Made by a program: the position numbers and the translations under genes. This document shows, piece by piece, positions 27,656 to 37,238 of a stretch of 64,000 bases of DNA (the stretch's first letter is position 1; every line of letters begins with the position of its first letter). The notes under the pieces were generated by a model that was not told the DNA's origin, made no database searches, and saw only the letters and a program-made list of their open reading frames with translations. This stretch comes from Nocardioides ungokensis. Its GTDB lineage: Bacteria > Actinomycetota > Actinomycetes > Propionibacteriales > Nocardioidaceae. The stretch lies in contig NZ_CP059164.1 of assembly GCF_013466985.1 (NCBI RefSeq), positions 1,063,001-1,127,000 on the forward strand. Direction: 5' to 3'.

Positions 27656-28013
27656 TCACCTGCTCCCGGACTGCGGCTTGAAGCGACGCACCTCCTGCGG
27701 CCAGCCGCACGCCTCCGCGATCTTGCCGGCCCACACCCGGGCCGTCTCCTCGTCGGCGACGTCCACCACGGTCAGCCCGCCCAGCCACTCCTTGGTCTCG
27801 AGTAGGGGCCGTCGGTGAACGTCAACGAGCCGCTCGTGGCGTCGGCGCTGAAGACCGGGCCGTCCTCCTCCTCCAGGCCTCCGGCGAAGACGTACGCCCC
27901 GGCGGCCTTGATCTCGTCGAGGACCGCCCTGGCCAGTGGCCCACGCCCGCGGAACCATTCCTCGCTGTGGTCACCGACCCACTGCTGGTTGAAGTAGATG
28001 AGTACTCGGTCAT
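27656..28013 (-). CDS. YCII family protein, two frameshifts
   Basis: Reassembled it reads MTEYLIYFNQQWVGDHSEEW, then RGRGPLARAVLDEIKAAGAY, then VFAGGLEEEDGPVF, then FTDGPYLETKEWLGG and ends VRRFKPQSGSR. That is a complete YCII domain of about 119 residues with the DGPYLETKE signature. Both breaks (near 27793 and 28001) look like TACCTC read as TACTC, that is a lost C. YCII proteins are small dehydratase-like or ligand-binding proteins of unknown role. Confidence 0.7.
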
Positions 28014-28141
28014 GTCTGCTGCCCCCTCGTCACGGGCGGACCCGCTGTCCGCCTCCACCTACGCTACGAACGGCGTCCAGCGGATACGACACCCTCCGGC
28101 GGGAAACCCAGGAAACCCCGCGACGTTCGGGAGAGAAGCAG

Positions 28142-28422
28142 TCAGTCGGTCGCGTCCCCGGCCGGCCGGGGCCGGGCATCGGGTGTGCACCGGCAGGGAT
28201 CTCGGTGCGGCGCAGCATGCTCTGGGCGATCTTCACGGCGGACACGGCCTCCATCCGGATCACGGCGTGCTGGTCGCCGTTCGAGGCCAGGACGACACCG
28301 AATCCGTCGACCGCGGCCACGACCCCGCTGAGCCAGTGGCCGGACACGAGGACGTCGACCTCGAGCCTTGTCGCGTGCGTGGTTCAGCACCGTCCGATGG
28401 TGTAGAGCGTCGAGCTGCTCAC
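28142..28422 (-). CDS. Small protein with Sm-like pattern, frameshifted
   Basis: Reassembled from GTG 28422: VSSSTLYTIGR, then LNHARDK, then LEVDVLVSGHWLSGVVAAVD, then GFGVVLASNGDQHAVIRMEA and VSAVKIAQ, ending near 28142 (PAGDATD). That is about 93 residues needing three one-base changes (near 28382, 28370 and 28150). The pattern of short strands with G-x-V-x-x-x-D-G-x-G-V-V-L and a closing HAVIRMEAVSAV resembles the Sm/Hfq barrel. This is a pattern resemblance only. A perfect 20-bp palindrome lies just upstream. Confidence 0.45.
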
Positions 28423-28441
28423 GTCGTCCCCTTCCCCGATC

Positions 28442-28461
28442 GGTTCGCCTGCAGGCGAACC
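28442..28461. promoter_or_regulatory. Perfect 20-bp palindrome
   Basis: GGTTCGCCTGCAGGCGAACC is fully self-complementary. It lies 19 bases upstream of the GTG of the Sm-like gene and about 140 bases downstream of the coiled-coil gene, both on the - strand. Position and perfect symmetry fit a dimeric repressor operator. A terminator is less likely because there is no unpaired loop and no T-run. Confidence 0.5.
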
Positions 28462-28603
28462 TCGCCCCCGATCCTCGAGGGTAGGGCGCGCCGCACCGGC
28501 GATGGCCCGAATGCCACCGATTGCCCGATCTGGGTGAGGCCGGCCAGCCCGCAGGTCAGGCCGTAGCGGGGAACGTCCCGCCAGTCCCGCGGGGGAGGCC
28601 CGG

Positions 28604-29032
28604 CTACTGCCCGGGTCTGTTCCCCGGGGGCTCGTGGTGTTCCTCCGTCAGCTCGACCCGGTCCTCGTGGGAGGCCTCGCGGTCCGTCTTCGCGTGCTCG
28701 CGGTCGAGGCCGGCATGGCGACGCTCCGGCCAGTGCTGCCCGTACTCGGCCTCAGATTCCATGAACTCCGCCCGGTCGTGGTCGCTGTCGCGTTTCTCAG
28801 CCGCCACGTCTCGAGCATCAGAGATGTCATCACGCTTGTCAGCGGCAGCCAGGATCCCCTCTGCGGCCTTCGTGCGTTCGGCCAGTGCCGCCTCCCGGGC
28901 CTCCAGTGCCGTCTCCCGGGCCTGCAGTGTTGCCTCACGGGCCTCCAGTGCTGACTCACGCCCACCGAGCTCGGCACCACGGTCGTCGGAATGTCTGCTC
29001 CTCTTCTCGGGCGAGCCCGGTGCCCCCATCAC
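28604..29032 (-). CDS. Heptad-repeat coiled-coil protein, hypothetical
   Basis: A 142-residue, extremely hydrophilic protein. Residues about 26-60 are repeats of seven (ESALEAREATLQARETALEA), predicting a continuous coiled coil. The second half is Asp-, Arg- and His-rich (KRDSDHDRAEFMESEAEYGQ). No signal peptide or TM. It ends beside the Sm-like gene and starts 19 bases after the RsbW-type gene, so the three may be co-transcribed. No family recognised. Confidence 0.6.
   Translation of the reverse strand: MMGAPGSPEKRSRHSDDRGAELGGRESALEAREATLQARETALEAREAALAERTKAAEGILAAADKRDDISDARDVAAEKRDSDHDRAEFMESEAEYGQHWPERRHAGLDREHAKTDREASHEDRVELTEEHHEPPGNRPGQ
28866..28960 (-). repeat. 21-bp tandem repeat coding for heptads
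   Basis: Units begin at 28866, 28887, 28908 and 28929, with a partial unit at 28950. The core GGGCCTCCAGT recurs every 21 bases. Each unit codes for seven residues of the coiled coil (ALEAREA type). Copy number of such arrays can change by slippage without breaking the frame. Confidence 0.75.
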
Positions 29033-29051
29033 CTGGAACCCGCGGTGTCGC

Positions 29052-29444
29052 TCAGGGTCCGCTCGGGAAGGACGCCCACACCGACTTGAACCCGTGACCG
29101 TCGGTCCTGGTGCCCCACTCCTGGCTCAGCAGCTCCACGATCATCAATCCTCGGCCACGCATGTCCATGACACTCGGCGCGGACATGACCGGGGCCGCAG
29201 TCGACGCATCCTGGATGGCAAGCAGCACTGACCCGTTCGAGCTCGACAGGGTCACGCGAAACGATGTCTGGGCATGCGTCACCGCGTTGGTCGCGAGCTC
29301 ACTGGCCACCAGGCGCACGTCCTCCACCAGGTGCGACAGGTGGTGCGCAACCAGGTGCAGGCACACGAAGTCCCGAGCCAGCGCCGCACTCATCGGCTCG
29401 CACGCGAGGACGGTCTCGTGCGACCAACCGACAACGGGGACCAT
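29052..29444 (-). CDS. RsbW-type anti-sigma/regulatory ATPase (HATPase_c_2)
   Basis: A 130-residue stand-alone GHKL ATPase. N-box LVASELATNAVTHAQ, G1-like strand VLLAIQDAST and G2 GRGLMIVELLSQEWG are present. Such proteins act as serine kinases or anti-sigma factors in partner-switching stress control, or are small ATPases common in actinomycetes. No anti-sigma antagonist or sigma factor lies nearby, so the partner is unknown. It may form an operon with the coiled-coil gene downstream. Confidence 0.8.
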   Translation of the reverse strand: MVPVVGWSHETVLACEPMSAALARDFVCLHLVAHHLSHLVEDVRLVASELATNAVTHAQTSFRVTLSSSNGSVLLAIQDASTAAPVMSAPSVMDMRGRGLMIVELLSQEWGTRTDGHGFKSVWASFPSGP

Positions 29445-29598
29445 CTCTCACCCTCCGGCGCTCAGACATCATGGGCCTGGACAAGGGCGGGACTAGACGA
29501 GTGCCGGGGCAGTTTCATGCAACGCTACGCCGCGCTCCAAGGAAAGGGTCCTCCTGCACGGTCGCCGGCTCGGCTGTCGGCGACCGCGCGGCCCTACC

Positions 29599-30245
29599 TC
29601 AGGCTGTGGCGGGGAACTTCACGCCCGTGTTCGCGTGGCACCGGTAGCCGTGCGGGTCTTCGCGAGGTACTGCTGGTGCAGGTCCTCGGCGTAGTAGTAC
29701 GTCGGCACCTCGCGGATCTCGGTGGTGATCTCGCCGAGGCGGCGCCGCCGCAGCTCGTCGCCGTACACCTTGGTGAGGTCGCGGGCGACCTGCTCCTGCT
29801 CGGGCGTCGTGTAGTAGATCGCCGAGCGGTACTGGGTGCCGACGTCGTTGCCTTGGCGCATGCCCTGGGTCGGGTCGTGGACCTCGAAGAACGTCTTGAC
29901 CAGCTCGGCGTAGGAGACCTTCGTCGGGTCGAAGACCACGCGCACCGCCTCGGTGTGGTTGGTGCGGCCGGTGCAGACCTCGTCGTACGACGGGTTCGGG
30001 GTGGGCCGCCGGCGTACCCGACGGAGGTGGACCAGACGCCCGGGACCTGCCAGAAGACCTCCTCGGCGCCCCAGAAGCAGCCGAGACCGAAGACTGCGAC
30101 CTCGTAGCCCTCCGGGGCCTCGTCGGTCACCAGAGGGGTGCCGAGCACGAGGTGCTGTCCGCAAGGTGCCACGGGCGCTCGCTGCGGCCGGGCAGGGCCT
30201 GCTCCGTGGGACGAGCTCGGACTTGTGACGGCTGAAGATGGACAC
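29599..30245 (-). CDS. msrA: Peptide methionine sulfoxide reductase A, at least four frameshifts
   Basis: Reduces methionine-S-sulfoxide in proteins. The catalytic motif [16 protein letters not shown] is intact, as are [40 protein letters not shown] and [14 protein letters not shown]. The pieces lie in three frames, with changes near 30211, 30178, 30003 and 29650; the corrected end is VKFPATA with TGA at 29599-29601. The start is GTG 30245 behind GAGGAG. Everything needed for activity is encoded, so sequence error is the likely cause. Confidence 0.8.
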
Positions 30246-30353
30246 GCTCACTCCTCGGTCGAACGGGCATTCACCAGTCTGCAACAACGAGGGTGAGCGG
30301 ACGTTCCGCCTGATCCCGCTACGCTCCCGAGAGGCGAGCAAGGGGGAACGACG

Positions 30354-31286
30354 TTGGGACTGTTCCGCAGGAGGAAGCGGGAGTCGCAGGAGCCGCAGGT
30401 CGACGAAGAGCTGCCGCTGACGGTCGACCAGGCGGCCCGCCTGCGCAGCCTGGCGCGCACGGCGTTCGCCGAGGCGGGTCGCGAGGTCACGGTGTACGCC
30501 GACCACGTCGAGGACGACGCCGGGGCGAGGTTCGGGCTGTGGAACCTCGCCGCCCTGTGCCGTGAGCACCCGCCGGCCGACTGGCCGCAGCTGGTCCACG
30601 ACCACGTACGCCGGCTGGTGACATCCCCGGGGCCGTCGCTGGAGGACATGTCCGACGAGGAGCTCCGGGTCTCGACGTACCTGCGGCTCGTCGAGGCCGC
30701 GGGCGTCCCCGACCGGTCCTGGCACCCCACGGCCCGACGCATCGGCGAGGACCTCCTCGTCGTGCTCTCGGTCGACCTCCCGGAGACCGTGACCACGCCT
30801 CCGGAGCGGGACTGGGAGGCGCGAGGAGGGCTTGCCGGCTGGCGCGAGATCGGTGCGGCGAACCTGCGCGCGCTCCTCGTCAGCGACGACGTGGTGCACG
30901 AGCGGGTCGGGCACGGCGGCTCGGGTGGGGACTTCGACGTGGTGATGGGCGACCCGTTCTTCACCGGCAGCCTGCCGCTGCTCATGGGCGAGGTGGTGCA
31001 GCGCTTCACGCCGGGGGTCGACCTCTCCCGCGGGGTGTTGGTGGCCGTGCCGTTCCGGCACCAGTTCGCGTGGCGCGTCGTCGACGGGCCGGACGCCGCC
31101 ATCGCGCTGGACAACCTCTTCCGGTTCGCAATGCTGGGCTCCGCCGACGCCCCCGGCCCGCTCTCGCCGCACGTGTTCTGGGTGCGCGACGGCGAGTGGC
31201 GGCAGGTCACCCGGCTCGTGGACGACCAGCCGCAGGTGATCGTGGAGGCCGACCTCGCCGCAGCGCTGGGGCTCGACGGGCAGTAG
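30354..31286 (+). CDS. Conserved hypothetical protein, possibly DUF1444-like
   Basis: A 310-residue soluble protein. It starts at TTG 30354 ([20 protein letters not shown]) 7 bases after AGGGGG. The C-terminal half ([54 protein letters not shown]) resembles DUF1444-type proteins, but I am not certain. No TM or signal peptide. It lies 26 bases upstream of metB and may be co-transcribed with it. Confidence 0.6.
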   Translation: MGLFRRRKRESQEPQVDEELPLTVDQAARLRSLARTAFAEAGREVTVYADHVEDDAGARFGLWNLAALCREHPPADWPQLVHDHVRRLVTSPGPSLEDMSDEELRVSTYLRLVEAAGVPDRSWHPTARRIGEDLLVVLSVDLPETVTTPPERDWEARGGLAGWREIGAANLRALLVSDDVVHERVGHGGSGGDFDVVMGDPFFTGSLPLLMGEVVQRFTPGVDLSRGVLVAVPFRHQFAWRVVDGPDAAIALDNLFRFAMLGSADAPGPLSPHVFWVRDGEWRQVTRLVDDQPQVIVEADLAAALGLDGQ

Positions 31287-31312
31287 GGGTGGCGGGTCGA
31301 TAGCCTCGGTCC

Positions 31313-32494
31313 ATGACCGAGCAGCAGCACAGCACTGAGCACAGCTGGAAGGGCTCCGGCTTCGAGACGCGTGCGATCCACGCCGGCTACGAGCCCGACC
31401 CGATGACCGGCGCGGTGATCCCGCCCATCTACGCCACCTCGACGTACAAGCAGGACGGCGTGGGCGGGCTCCGCGGGGGCTACGAGTACAGCCGCTCCGC
31501 GAACCCCACGCGCACCGCGCTCGAGGGCGCGATCGCGGCGCTGGAGGAGGGGGAGCGCGGCTTCGCGTTCGCCTCCGGCCTGGCCGCGGAGGACACCGTC
31601 ATCCGCTCGATCTGCAAGCCCGGTGACCACGCGGTCATCCCCGACGACGCCTACGGCGGCACCTTCCGCCTCTTCGACAAGGTGGAGAAGGTCTGGGGCC
31701 TCGACCACTCCCCGGCCGCGGTCTCCGACGTCGACGCGGTGCGCGCAGCGATCCAGCCGGGCCGCACCAAGCTGGTCTGGATCGAGACGCCGACCAACCC
31801 GCTGCTCAACATCGGCGACATCGAGGCGCTGGCCGCGGTCGCCCACGAGGCGGGGGCGATGCTCGTCGTCGACAACACCTTCGCCTCGCCCTACCTCCAG
31901 CAGCCGCTGACCCTCGGCGCGGACGTCGCGCTGCACTCCACCACGAAGTACTGCGGAGGCCACTCCGACGTCGTCGGTGGCGCGGTCGTGGTGCGCGACC
32001 TCGAGCTGGCCGAGCGGGTCACCTTCCACCAGAACGCCATGGGCGCGGTGCCCGGACCGTTCGACTCGTTCCTCACCCACCGTGGTCTGAAGACGCTGGG
32101 GGTTCGCATGGACCGTCACTGCGACAACGCCGAGAAGGTCGTGGAGTTCCTGACCGGCCACCCGAGGGTCGAGCAGGTCATCTACCCCGGCCTCGAGGAG
32201 CACCCCGGACACGCGGTGGCCGCCCGGCAGATGAAGCGCTTCGGCGGGATGGTCTCCTTCCGGGTCACCGGCGGCGAGGCCGCGGCGCTCGCGGTGTGCG
32301 AGAAGGCCGAGGTCTTCACCCTGGGTGAGTCCCTGGGGGGCGTCGAGTCGCTGATCGAGCACCCTGGTCGGATGACCCACGCCAGCGTCGCCGGCACCGA
32401 CCTCGAGGTGCCCGCCGACCTGGTCCGGCTCAGCGTCGGCATCGAGACGGCCGACGACCTGGTCGCGGACCTCGACCGTGCCCTCGGTGGCTGA
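31313..32494 (+). CDS. metB: Cystathionine gamma-synthase (or gamma-lyase)
   Basis: A 393-residue PLP-dependent enzyme of the Cys/Met metabolism family. Substrate-side motifs are [20 protein letters not shown] and [15 protein letters not shown]; the PLP lysine lies in [16 protein letters not shown]; the late motif is [20 protein letters not shown]. It joins cysteine to an activated homoserine to give cystathionine in methionine synthesis, although lyase activity cannot be excluded from sequence. Its position before greA-DUF4307-mca matches M. tuberculosis Rv1079. Its end overlaps the next gene by 17 bases. Confidence 0.9.
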   Translation: MTEQQHSTEHSWKGSGFETRAIHAGYEPDPMTGAVIPPIYATSTYKQDGVGGLRGGYEYSRSANPTRTALEGAIAALEEGERGFAFASGLAAEDTVIRSICKPGDHAVIPDDAYGGTFRLFDKVEKVWGLDHSPAAVSDVDAVRAAIQPGRTKLVWIETPTNPLLNIGDIEALAAVAHEAGAMLVVDNTFASPYLQQPLTLGADVALHSTTKYCGGHSDVVGGAVVVRDLELAERVTFHQNAMGAVPGPFDSFLTHRGLKTLGVRMDRHCDNAEKVVEFLTGHPRVEQVIYPGLEEHPGHAVAARQMKRFGGMVSFRVTGGEAAALAVCEKAEVFTLGESLGGVESLIEHPGRMTHASVAGTDLEVPADLVRLSVGIETADDLVADLDRALGG

Positions 32495-33902
32495 CGGGCG
32501 CGCGGACCTCGCCGTCTGCGTCGACTTCGGCTCCACCTTCACCAAGGCCTCGCTGGTCGACCTGACCGAGGGCCGCATCGTGGCCTCGGCCTCCCACCCG
32601 ACGACGCTCCCCGCGCCGGACGGGACCGGCGACGTCCTGGACGGGTACGACGCGTGTCTGGCCGAGCTCGTCGCCGCCGAGCCGCGGGCGAGCGCTGCCG
32701 AGGTGCTGGCCTGCTCGAGCGCGGGCGGCGGCCTGCGCATCGCGGTGGTGGGCAACGAGGAGCTGGTCACCGCCGAGGCCGGTCGCCGGGTCGCCCTGTC
32801 CAGCGGCGGCAAGGTGGTCGACGTGATCGCGGCCGCGAGTCGTGCGGACGGGAGTGCGGCGTACCGCAGCCTGAGCCACACGACGCGGCCGGACGTGGTG
32901 CTGCTGACCGGAGGCACCGACGGCGGCAACACCGAGGTGCTGCTCCGGGCGGCCCGGGACCTGGTGTCGTCGGGCTGGCGGGGGCCGCTGGTGGTCGCGG
33001 GCAACGTCGACGCCCGCGACGAGGTGTCCGCGATCCTCGGCGAGGTCCCGCACGTCCTCGCCGACAACGTCGTGCCCCGGATCGGCGTGCTGGCGCCTGA
33101 CTCGGCGCGGGCCGCGATCCGGGAGATCTTCCTGTCGCACGTGATCGGCGGCAAGCGCCTCAGCGCCCGTGCCGACTTCACCGCCATGGTGCGCGGGGCG
33201 ACGCCCGACATCGTGCTCACCGGGGTCGAGCTGCTGGCCCGCGGCCTGGACGACGCGCACCCCGGCGTCGGTGACGTCGTGGTCGTCGACGTCGGCGGCG
33301 CCACCACCGACGTCCACAGCGTCGTCGAGGTCGACCCGGAGGACGGGGCGGTCGACGCCCACGGCCTGGCCCGCGAGGTCGTCGCCACCACCCCTGTCAC
33401 CCGCACCGTCGAGGGCGACCTCGGGATGCGCTGGTCGGCGGCCACCACCGTGGCCGAGGCGGGCCTGACCGAGCTGGCCGACGCGGCGGCCCACCGGCAG
33501 GCCGACCCGTCGTACGTGCCGGGCAGCGACGACGAGTGCGAGGTGGACGAGGCGATCGCCCGGGCGGCGGTCGGGCTGGCGCTGCGCCGTCACGCCGGCC
33601 GGTCCAGGGTGGTCGTCAGCCCCGAGGGCCGGGTCGTCGAGCGCACCGGCAAGGACCTGCGCGAGGTCGACCTGCTGGTCGGGTCGGGCGGGGTGCTGCG
33701 CAACGGACGCCCCGGCGTCGCCGGGCGGGTCCTGTCCGGAAGCGTCGGCACCGACCTGGAGGGCGGCTGGCAGCTGCCGCGGCGGGCCCGGGTGGTCGTC
33801 GACACCGACTACGTCCTCGCCGCGGCCGGCCTGCTGGCCGGGCCGCACCCGGAAGCGGCGTACCGGCTGGCGCTGCGCGTCATCGACACCCCGGGTGGAT
33901 AG
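32478..33902 (+). CDS. MutL/GlmL family ATPase (reactivase-like partner of B12-dependent mutases)
   Basis: A 474-residue ASKHA-fold protein of the glutamate mutase L family. Phosphate-binding loops are VCVDFGSTFTKASLVDL and VVVDVGGATTDVHSV; a third glycine motif is LLVGSGGVLRNGRPG. In clostridia, MutL is encoded beside adenosylcobalamin-dependent glutamate or ornithine mutases. No mutase subunit is present here, so its client is unknown. GTG 32478 overlaps metB; GTG 32487 ([10 protein letters not shown]) is an alternative start. The full-length frame is intact. Confidence 0.85.
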   Translation: MPSVADGRADLAVCVDFGSTFTKASLVDLTEGRIVASASHPTTLPAPDGTGDVLDGYDACLAELVAAEPRASAAEVLACSSAGGGLRIAVVGNEELVTAEAGRRVALSSGGKVVDVIAAASRADGSAAYRSLSHTTRPDVVLLTGGTDGGNTEVLLRAARDLVSSGWRGPLVVAGNVDARDEVSAILGEVPHVLADNVVPRIGVLAPDSARAAIREIFLSHVIGGKRLSARADFTAMVRGATPDIVLTGVELLARGLDDAHPGVGDVVVVDVGGATTDVHSVVEVDPEDGAVDAHGLAREVVATTPVTRTVEGDLGMRWSAATTVAEAGLTELADAAAHRQADPSYVPGSDDECEVDEAIARAAVGLALRRHAGRSRVVVSPEGRVVERTGKDLREVDLLVGSGGVLRNGRPGVAGRVLSGSVGTDLEGGWQLPRRARVVVDTDYVLAAAGLLAGPHPEAAYRLALRVIDTPGG

Positions 33903-33911
33903 CCTGTCGCG

Positions 33912-35284
33912 GTGAGCAACGAGGCTGACGGTCCGGACGTCGACGACGCCGCCGACCAGGCAGGTCGACGACCGGACTCCGACACGCAGCCCGGGGCACC
34001 CGAGGGCCGCCGCCGGCTGCCGATCATGGGGCTGCGCACCCGCGCCGAGGACGACGAGGGCCTCGCCCAGCGCCTGGCCCACCAGTGGGCTCAGCTGCGC
34101 GACGAGCGCCGGGCCGAGCCCGTGCCGATCACGCCCGGGCGGTCGAACTTCAGCCGCGCCCAGGTGCCGTGGGGCCTCGACCTGGCGGCCGCCTGGGGCT
34201 GGCGGTTCCTGGTCATCGTCGCGGCCGGGTACGTCGTGTTCTGGGCGGTCGGCTTCTTCGCGGTCGTGGTGCTGCCGGTCGTCATCGCCCTGCTGATCAC
34301 CGCCCTGGTCAGCCCGGTCGTCAACGGCATGCACCGGATGGGGATGCCGCGCGGGCTCGCCTCGATCCTGGTCGTGATCGCCGGGATCGGCTTCGTGGCC
34401 GCGCTGCTGACCTTCGCCGGCCAGCAGGTCGCCAACGGCGCCAACGACCTCGCCGACCAGACCGTGAAGGGCCTCGACGAGATCAAGCACTGGCTCAAGA
34501 CCGGGCCGCTGCACGCCAGCGACCCAGATCAACCAGTACATCAGCCGGGCCCAGAAGGCGATCACGCGTCCACCGACGGTGGCTCGATCCTGGGCCGCGT
34601 GACCGAGGTCGGCACGGCATCGGGCACGTGCTGGCCGGGTTCTTCATCGTGCTGTTCTCGACGTACTTCTTCCTCGCCGACGGAGAGCGGATCTGGGCCT
34701 GGATCGTGCGCCTGGCCCCGCGCGCCGGCCGGCAGCACGTGGACAGCTCGGGCCGGGTCGCCTGGATCTCGCTGACCCAGTTCGTCCGGGCCACGGTGAT
34801 CGTGGCCGCCACCGACGCCCTCGGCATCATGACCGGCGCCGCGATCCTCGGGGTGCCGTTCGTGCTCGCCATCGGTGTGCTGGTGTTCCTCGGCGCGTTC
34901 ATCCCGATGATCGGCGCGACCGTCGCCGGCATCGTCGCGATCCTGGTCGCCCTGGTGGCCCAGGGGCCGATCACCGCCCTGCTGATGCTGGCCGTGGTGA
35001 TCCTCGTGCAGCAGATCGAGGGGCACGTGCTCCAGCCCTTCCTGATGGGCCGGTGGGTGTCGGTGCACCCGCTGGGTGTCATCATCGCGATCGGCTGCGG
35101 TGTCCTGGTCGCCGGGATCCCCGGTGCCCTGGTCGCCGTGCCGCTGGCGGCCGCGGTCAACGCCGTGGTGCAGCACCTCGCCAACTACACCGCCCCCGGG
35201 GACGACCCCGAGGAGGAGCTGGACGAGGACTACCGAGAGCTGGGCGAGGAGCCCCCGACGAAGGAGGCCCTGGAACATGAGTGA
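33912..35284 (+). CDS. AI-2E family transporter, three clustered frameshifts
   Basis: A polytopic membrane protein of about 457 residues. The N-terminal TM region has VVLPVVIALLITALVSPVV; the C-terminal part has the family pattern FLGAFIPMIGATVAGIVA and GHVLQPFLMGRWVSVHPLGV. The middle breaks at about 34524, 34567 and 34617, with QINQYISRAQKAIT readable in the third frame between them. The family includes TqsA-like exporters and Na+/H+ antiporters; the substrate is unknown. Its stop overlaps the ilvA start. Confidence 0.8.
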
Positions 35285-36491
35285 CGCGCCGGAAGTGACC
35301 CTTGCCGACATCAGGGCCGCGCGGGAGGCCCTCGAGGGGGTGTCGGTCTACACCCCCATGGAGGAGTCCCGGTGGCTCTCGGCGTTCGCCGGGGGCCCGG
35401 TCAGCCTCAAGTGCGAGAACCTCCAGCGCACCGGGTCGTTCAAGGCCCGCGGCGCCTACGTCCGCATCGCACGGCCTCTCGCCCGAGGAGCGGGCGCACG
35501 GGGTCGTGGCGGCCTCGGCCGGCAACCACGCCCAGGGCGTCGCGCTCGCGGCCCAGCTGCTGGGCATCAAGTCGACGGTGTTCATGCCCGAGGGGGCGCC
35601 GATCCCCAAGGAGAAGGCGACCCGGGGGTACGGCGCCGACGTGATCTTCCACGGCCGCTACCTCGAGAACGCGCTGGAGGCCGCCCACGCCTTCGCCGCG
35701 GAGACCGGGGCGGTGCTGATCCACCCCTTCGACCACGTCGACATCGTGGCCGGGCAGGGGACCGTCGGCCTCGAGATCCTCGAGCAGACGCCCGACGTCG
35801 AGACCGTGCTGGTCCCCACCGGGGGCGGCGGCCTGCTGGCGGGCGTCGCGATCGCGGTGAAGGCGCTGCGGCCCGACGTCCGAGTGATCGGCGTCCAGGC
35901 CGCGGGCGCGGCGGCGTACCCGGGGTCGCTGGCCGAGGGCCGCCCGGTCCCGCTGGAGCACATGACCACGATGGCCGACGGCATCGCGGTCGGGCGTCCG
36001 GTGACATCACCTTCGCGGCGGTCCGCGACCACGTCGACGAGATCATGACGGTGTCGGAGGACTCGCTCGCCCGCGCCCTGCTGGCGCTGCTCGAGCGGGC
36101 CAAGATGGTCGTCGAGCCGGCCGGTGCCGCCGCGGTGGCGGCGATGCTCGACCGCCCCACGGAGTTCCGCACCCCCACGGTCGCGCTGCTCTCGGGCGGC
36201 AACATCGACCCGCTGCTGCTCGGCAAGGTGATCCGGCACGGCATGGCCGCGGCAGGCCGCTACCTCAACATGCGGGTGTGCATCCCCGACCTGCCGGGTG
36301 GCCTGGCGACCCTGCTCACCGAGATCGGCGCCGCGGGGGCGAACGTCCTCGAGGTCGTGCACGAGCGCATCTCGCCCTCGCTCCACCTCGACGAGGTCGA
36401 GGTGCACCTGCAGCTCGAGACGCGCGGCGAGCCGCACGCCGAGCAGGTGACTGCCCGGCTGCGCGAGCGCGGCTACCGGGTCTTCACATAG
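35277..36491 (+). CDS. ilvA: Threonine ammonia-lyase with C-terminal ACT domain, two frameshifts
   Basis: About 405 residues. PLP lysine in RTGSFKARGAY, glycine loop VPTGGGGLLAGVAIAVKALR, and ALLSGGNIDPLLLGKVIRHG; the C-terminal ACT domain (RYLNMRVCIPDLPGGLATLL) points to feedback control. It deaminates threonine to 2-oxobutanoate. Its length fits the TdcB-like class common in actinomycetes. The frame shifts near 35470 and 35998-36004, both restored by single bases. ATG 35277 overlaps the upstream gene, so they are coupled. Confidence 0.85.
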   Translation: MSDAPEVTLADIRAAREALEGVSVYTPMEESRWLSAFAGGPVSLKCENLQRTGSFKARGAYVRIARPLARGAGARGRGGLGRQPRPGRRARGPAAGHQVDGVHARGGADPQGEGDPGVRRRRDLPRPLPRERAGGRPRLRRGDRGGADPPLRPRRHRGRAGDRRPRDPRADARRRDRAGPHRGRRPAGGRRDRGEGAAARRPSDRRPGRGRGGVPGVAGRGPPGPAGAHDHDGRRHRGRASGDITFAAVRDHVDEIMTVSEDSLARALLALLERAKMVVEPAGAAAVAAMLDRPTEFRTPTVALLSGGNIDPLLLGKVIRHGMAAAGRYLNMRVCIPDLPGGLATLLTEIGAAGANVLEVVHERISPSLHLDEVEVHLQLETRGEPHAEQVTARLRERGYRVFT

Positions 36492-36505
36492 CCGGAGACG
36501 CGAAA

Positions 36506-36541
36506 CGGCGCCGGCGTCCCCTGTCAGGGAGGCCGGCGCCG
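36506..36541. terminator. Bidirectional terminator hairpin between ilvA and greA
   Basis: CGGCGCCGGC at 36506-36515 pairs perfectly with GCCGGCGCCG at 36532-36541 around a 16-base loop, 14 bases after ilvA and 14 bases beyond the greA stop. A perfect 10-bp GC stem between convergent genes is strong evidence for a shared terminator. Confidence 0.8.
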
Positions 36542-36555
36542 ACTCGACGGGTGGG

Positions 36556-37065
36556 TCAGCCGGTGAACGGCGTCGCGTCGACGATCACGACCTCGAGCGT
36601 CTTGCCGTTCGGGGCCTCGTACGCCACGGTCTCGCCGACCCGCGCGCCGATGATGGCGGTGCCGAGCGGCGACTGGGGCGAGTAGACCTTCAGGCCGTCG
36701 ACGGAGTCCTCGATCTCGCGGGCGCCGAGCAGGAAGGTCTCGGCCTCGTCGTCGTCATCGCCGACGAACTTGTAGGTCACCTTCATGCCGGGGGAGACGG
36801 TGCCGTCGTCCGCGGGGGTCTCGCCGACCTGGGCGCGCTGGAGCATGTCCTCGAGCTGGCGGATCCGGCCCTCGACCTTGCCCTGCTCGTCACGGGCGGC
36901 GTGGTAGCCGCCGTTCTCCTTGAGGTCACCCTCGTCGCGGGCAGCGCTGATCCGCTCGATGACTTCCTGTCGCACGGGACCCTTGAGGTTCTCCAGCTCG
37001 GCGCGGAGCTTGTCGTAGGCGTCCTGGGTCAGCCAGATCGTGCCCTGCTCGGTGGACTGCGTCAT
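36556..37065 (-). CDS. greA: Transcription elongation factor GreA
   Basis: A 169-residue GreA with the N-terminal coiled coil carrying the acidic tip (SAARDEGDLKENGGYHAARD) and the C-terminal FKBP-like domain (SPGMKVTYKFVGDDD, SPLGTAIIGARVGETVAYEA). It binds the RNA polymerase secondary channel and rescues backtracked complexes by stimulating transcript cleavage. It is followed by the hairpin at 36506-36541 and separated by 173 bases from the upstream DUF4307 gene, so it probably has its own promoter. Order as in Rv1080c. Confidence 0.95.
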   Translation of the reverse strand: MTQSTEQGTIWLTQDAYDKLRAELENLKGPVRQEVIERISAARDEGDLKENGGYHAARDEQGKVEGRIRQLEDMLQRAQVGETPADDGTVSPGMKVTYKFVGDDDDEAETFLLGAREIEDSVDGLKVYSPQSPLGTAIIGARVGETVAYEAPNGKTLEVVIVDATPFTG

Positions 37066-37238
37066 GGGTACTCCTGCGAATACTCGGTTGGTGGCGGGAG
37101 GCCCGCCGCGAACGTCGGTGCGGCTGTCCCCGTCGGGCGACCACGGGTCGTGCCTCGGACGACGCCGGGGCCGGTGCCTGGACCCCAGCGGGACAGCCAG
37201 AAGATTCGAGTCTACAGTCCAAGCGCTCCCGACGCAGG

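Noticed and set aside
30248..33448. A - strand open frame of 1066 codons
   Set aside because: It lies antisense to the intact metB and mutL genes; in very GC-rich DNA the antisense of strong third-position GC bias stays open. Its composition is low-complexity Ser/Arg/Thr.
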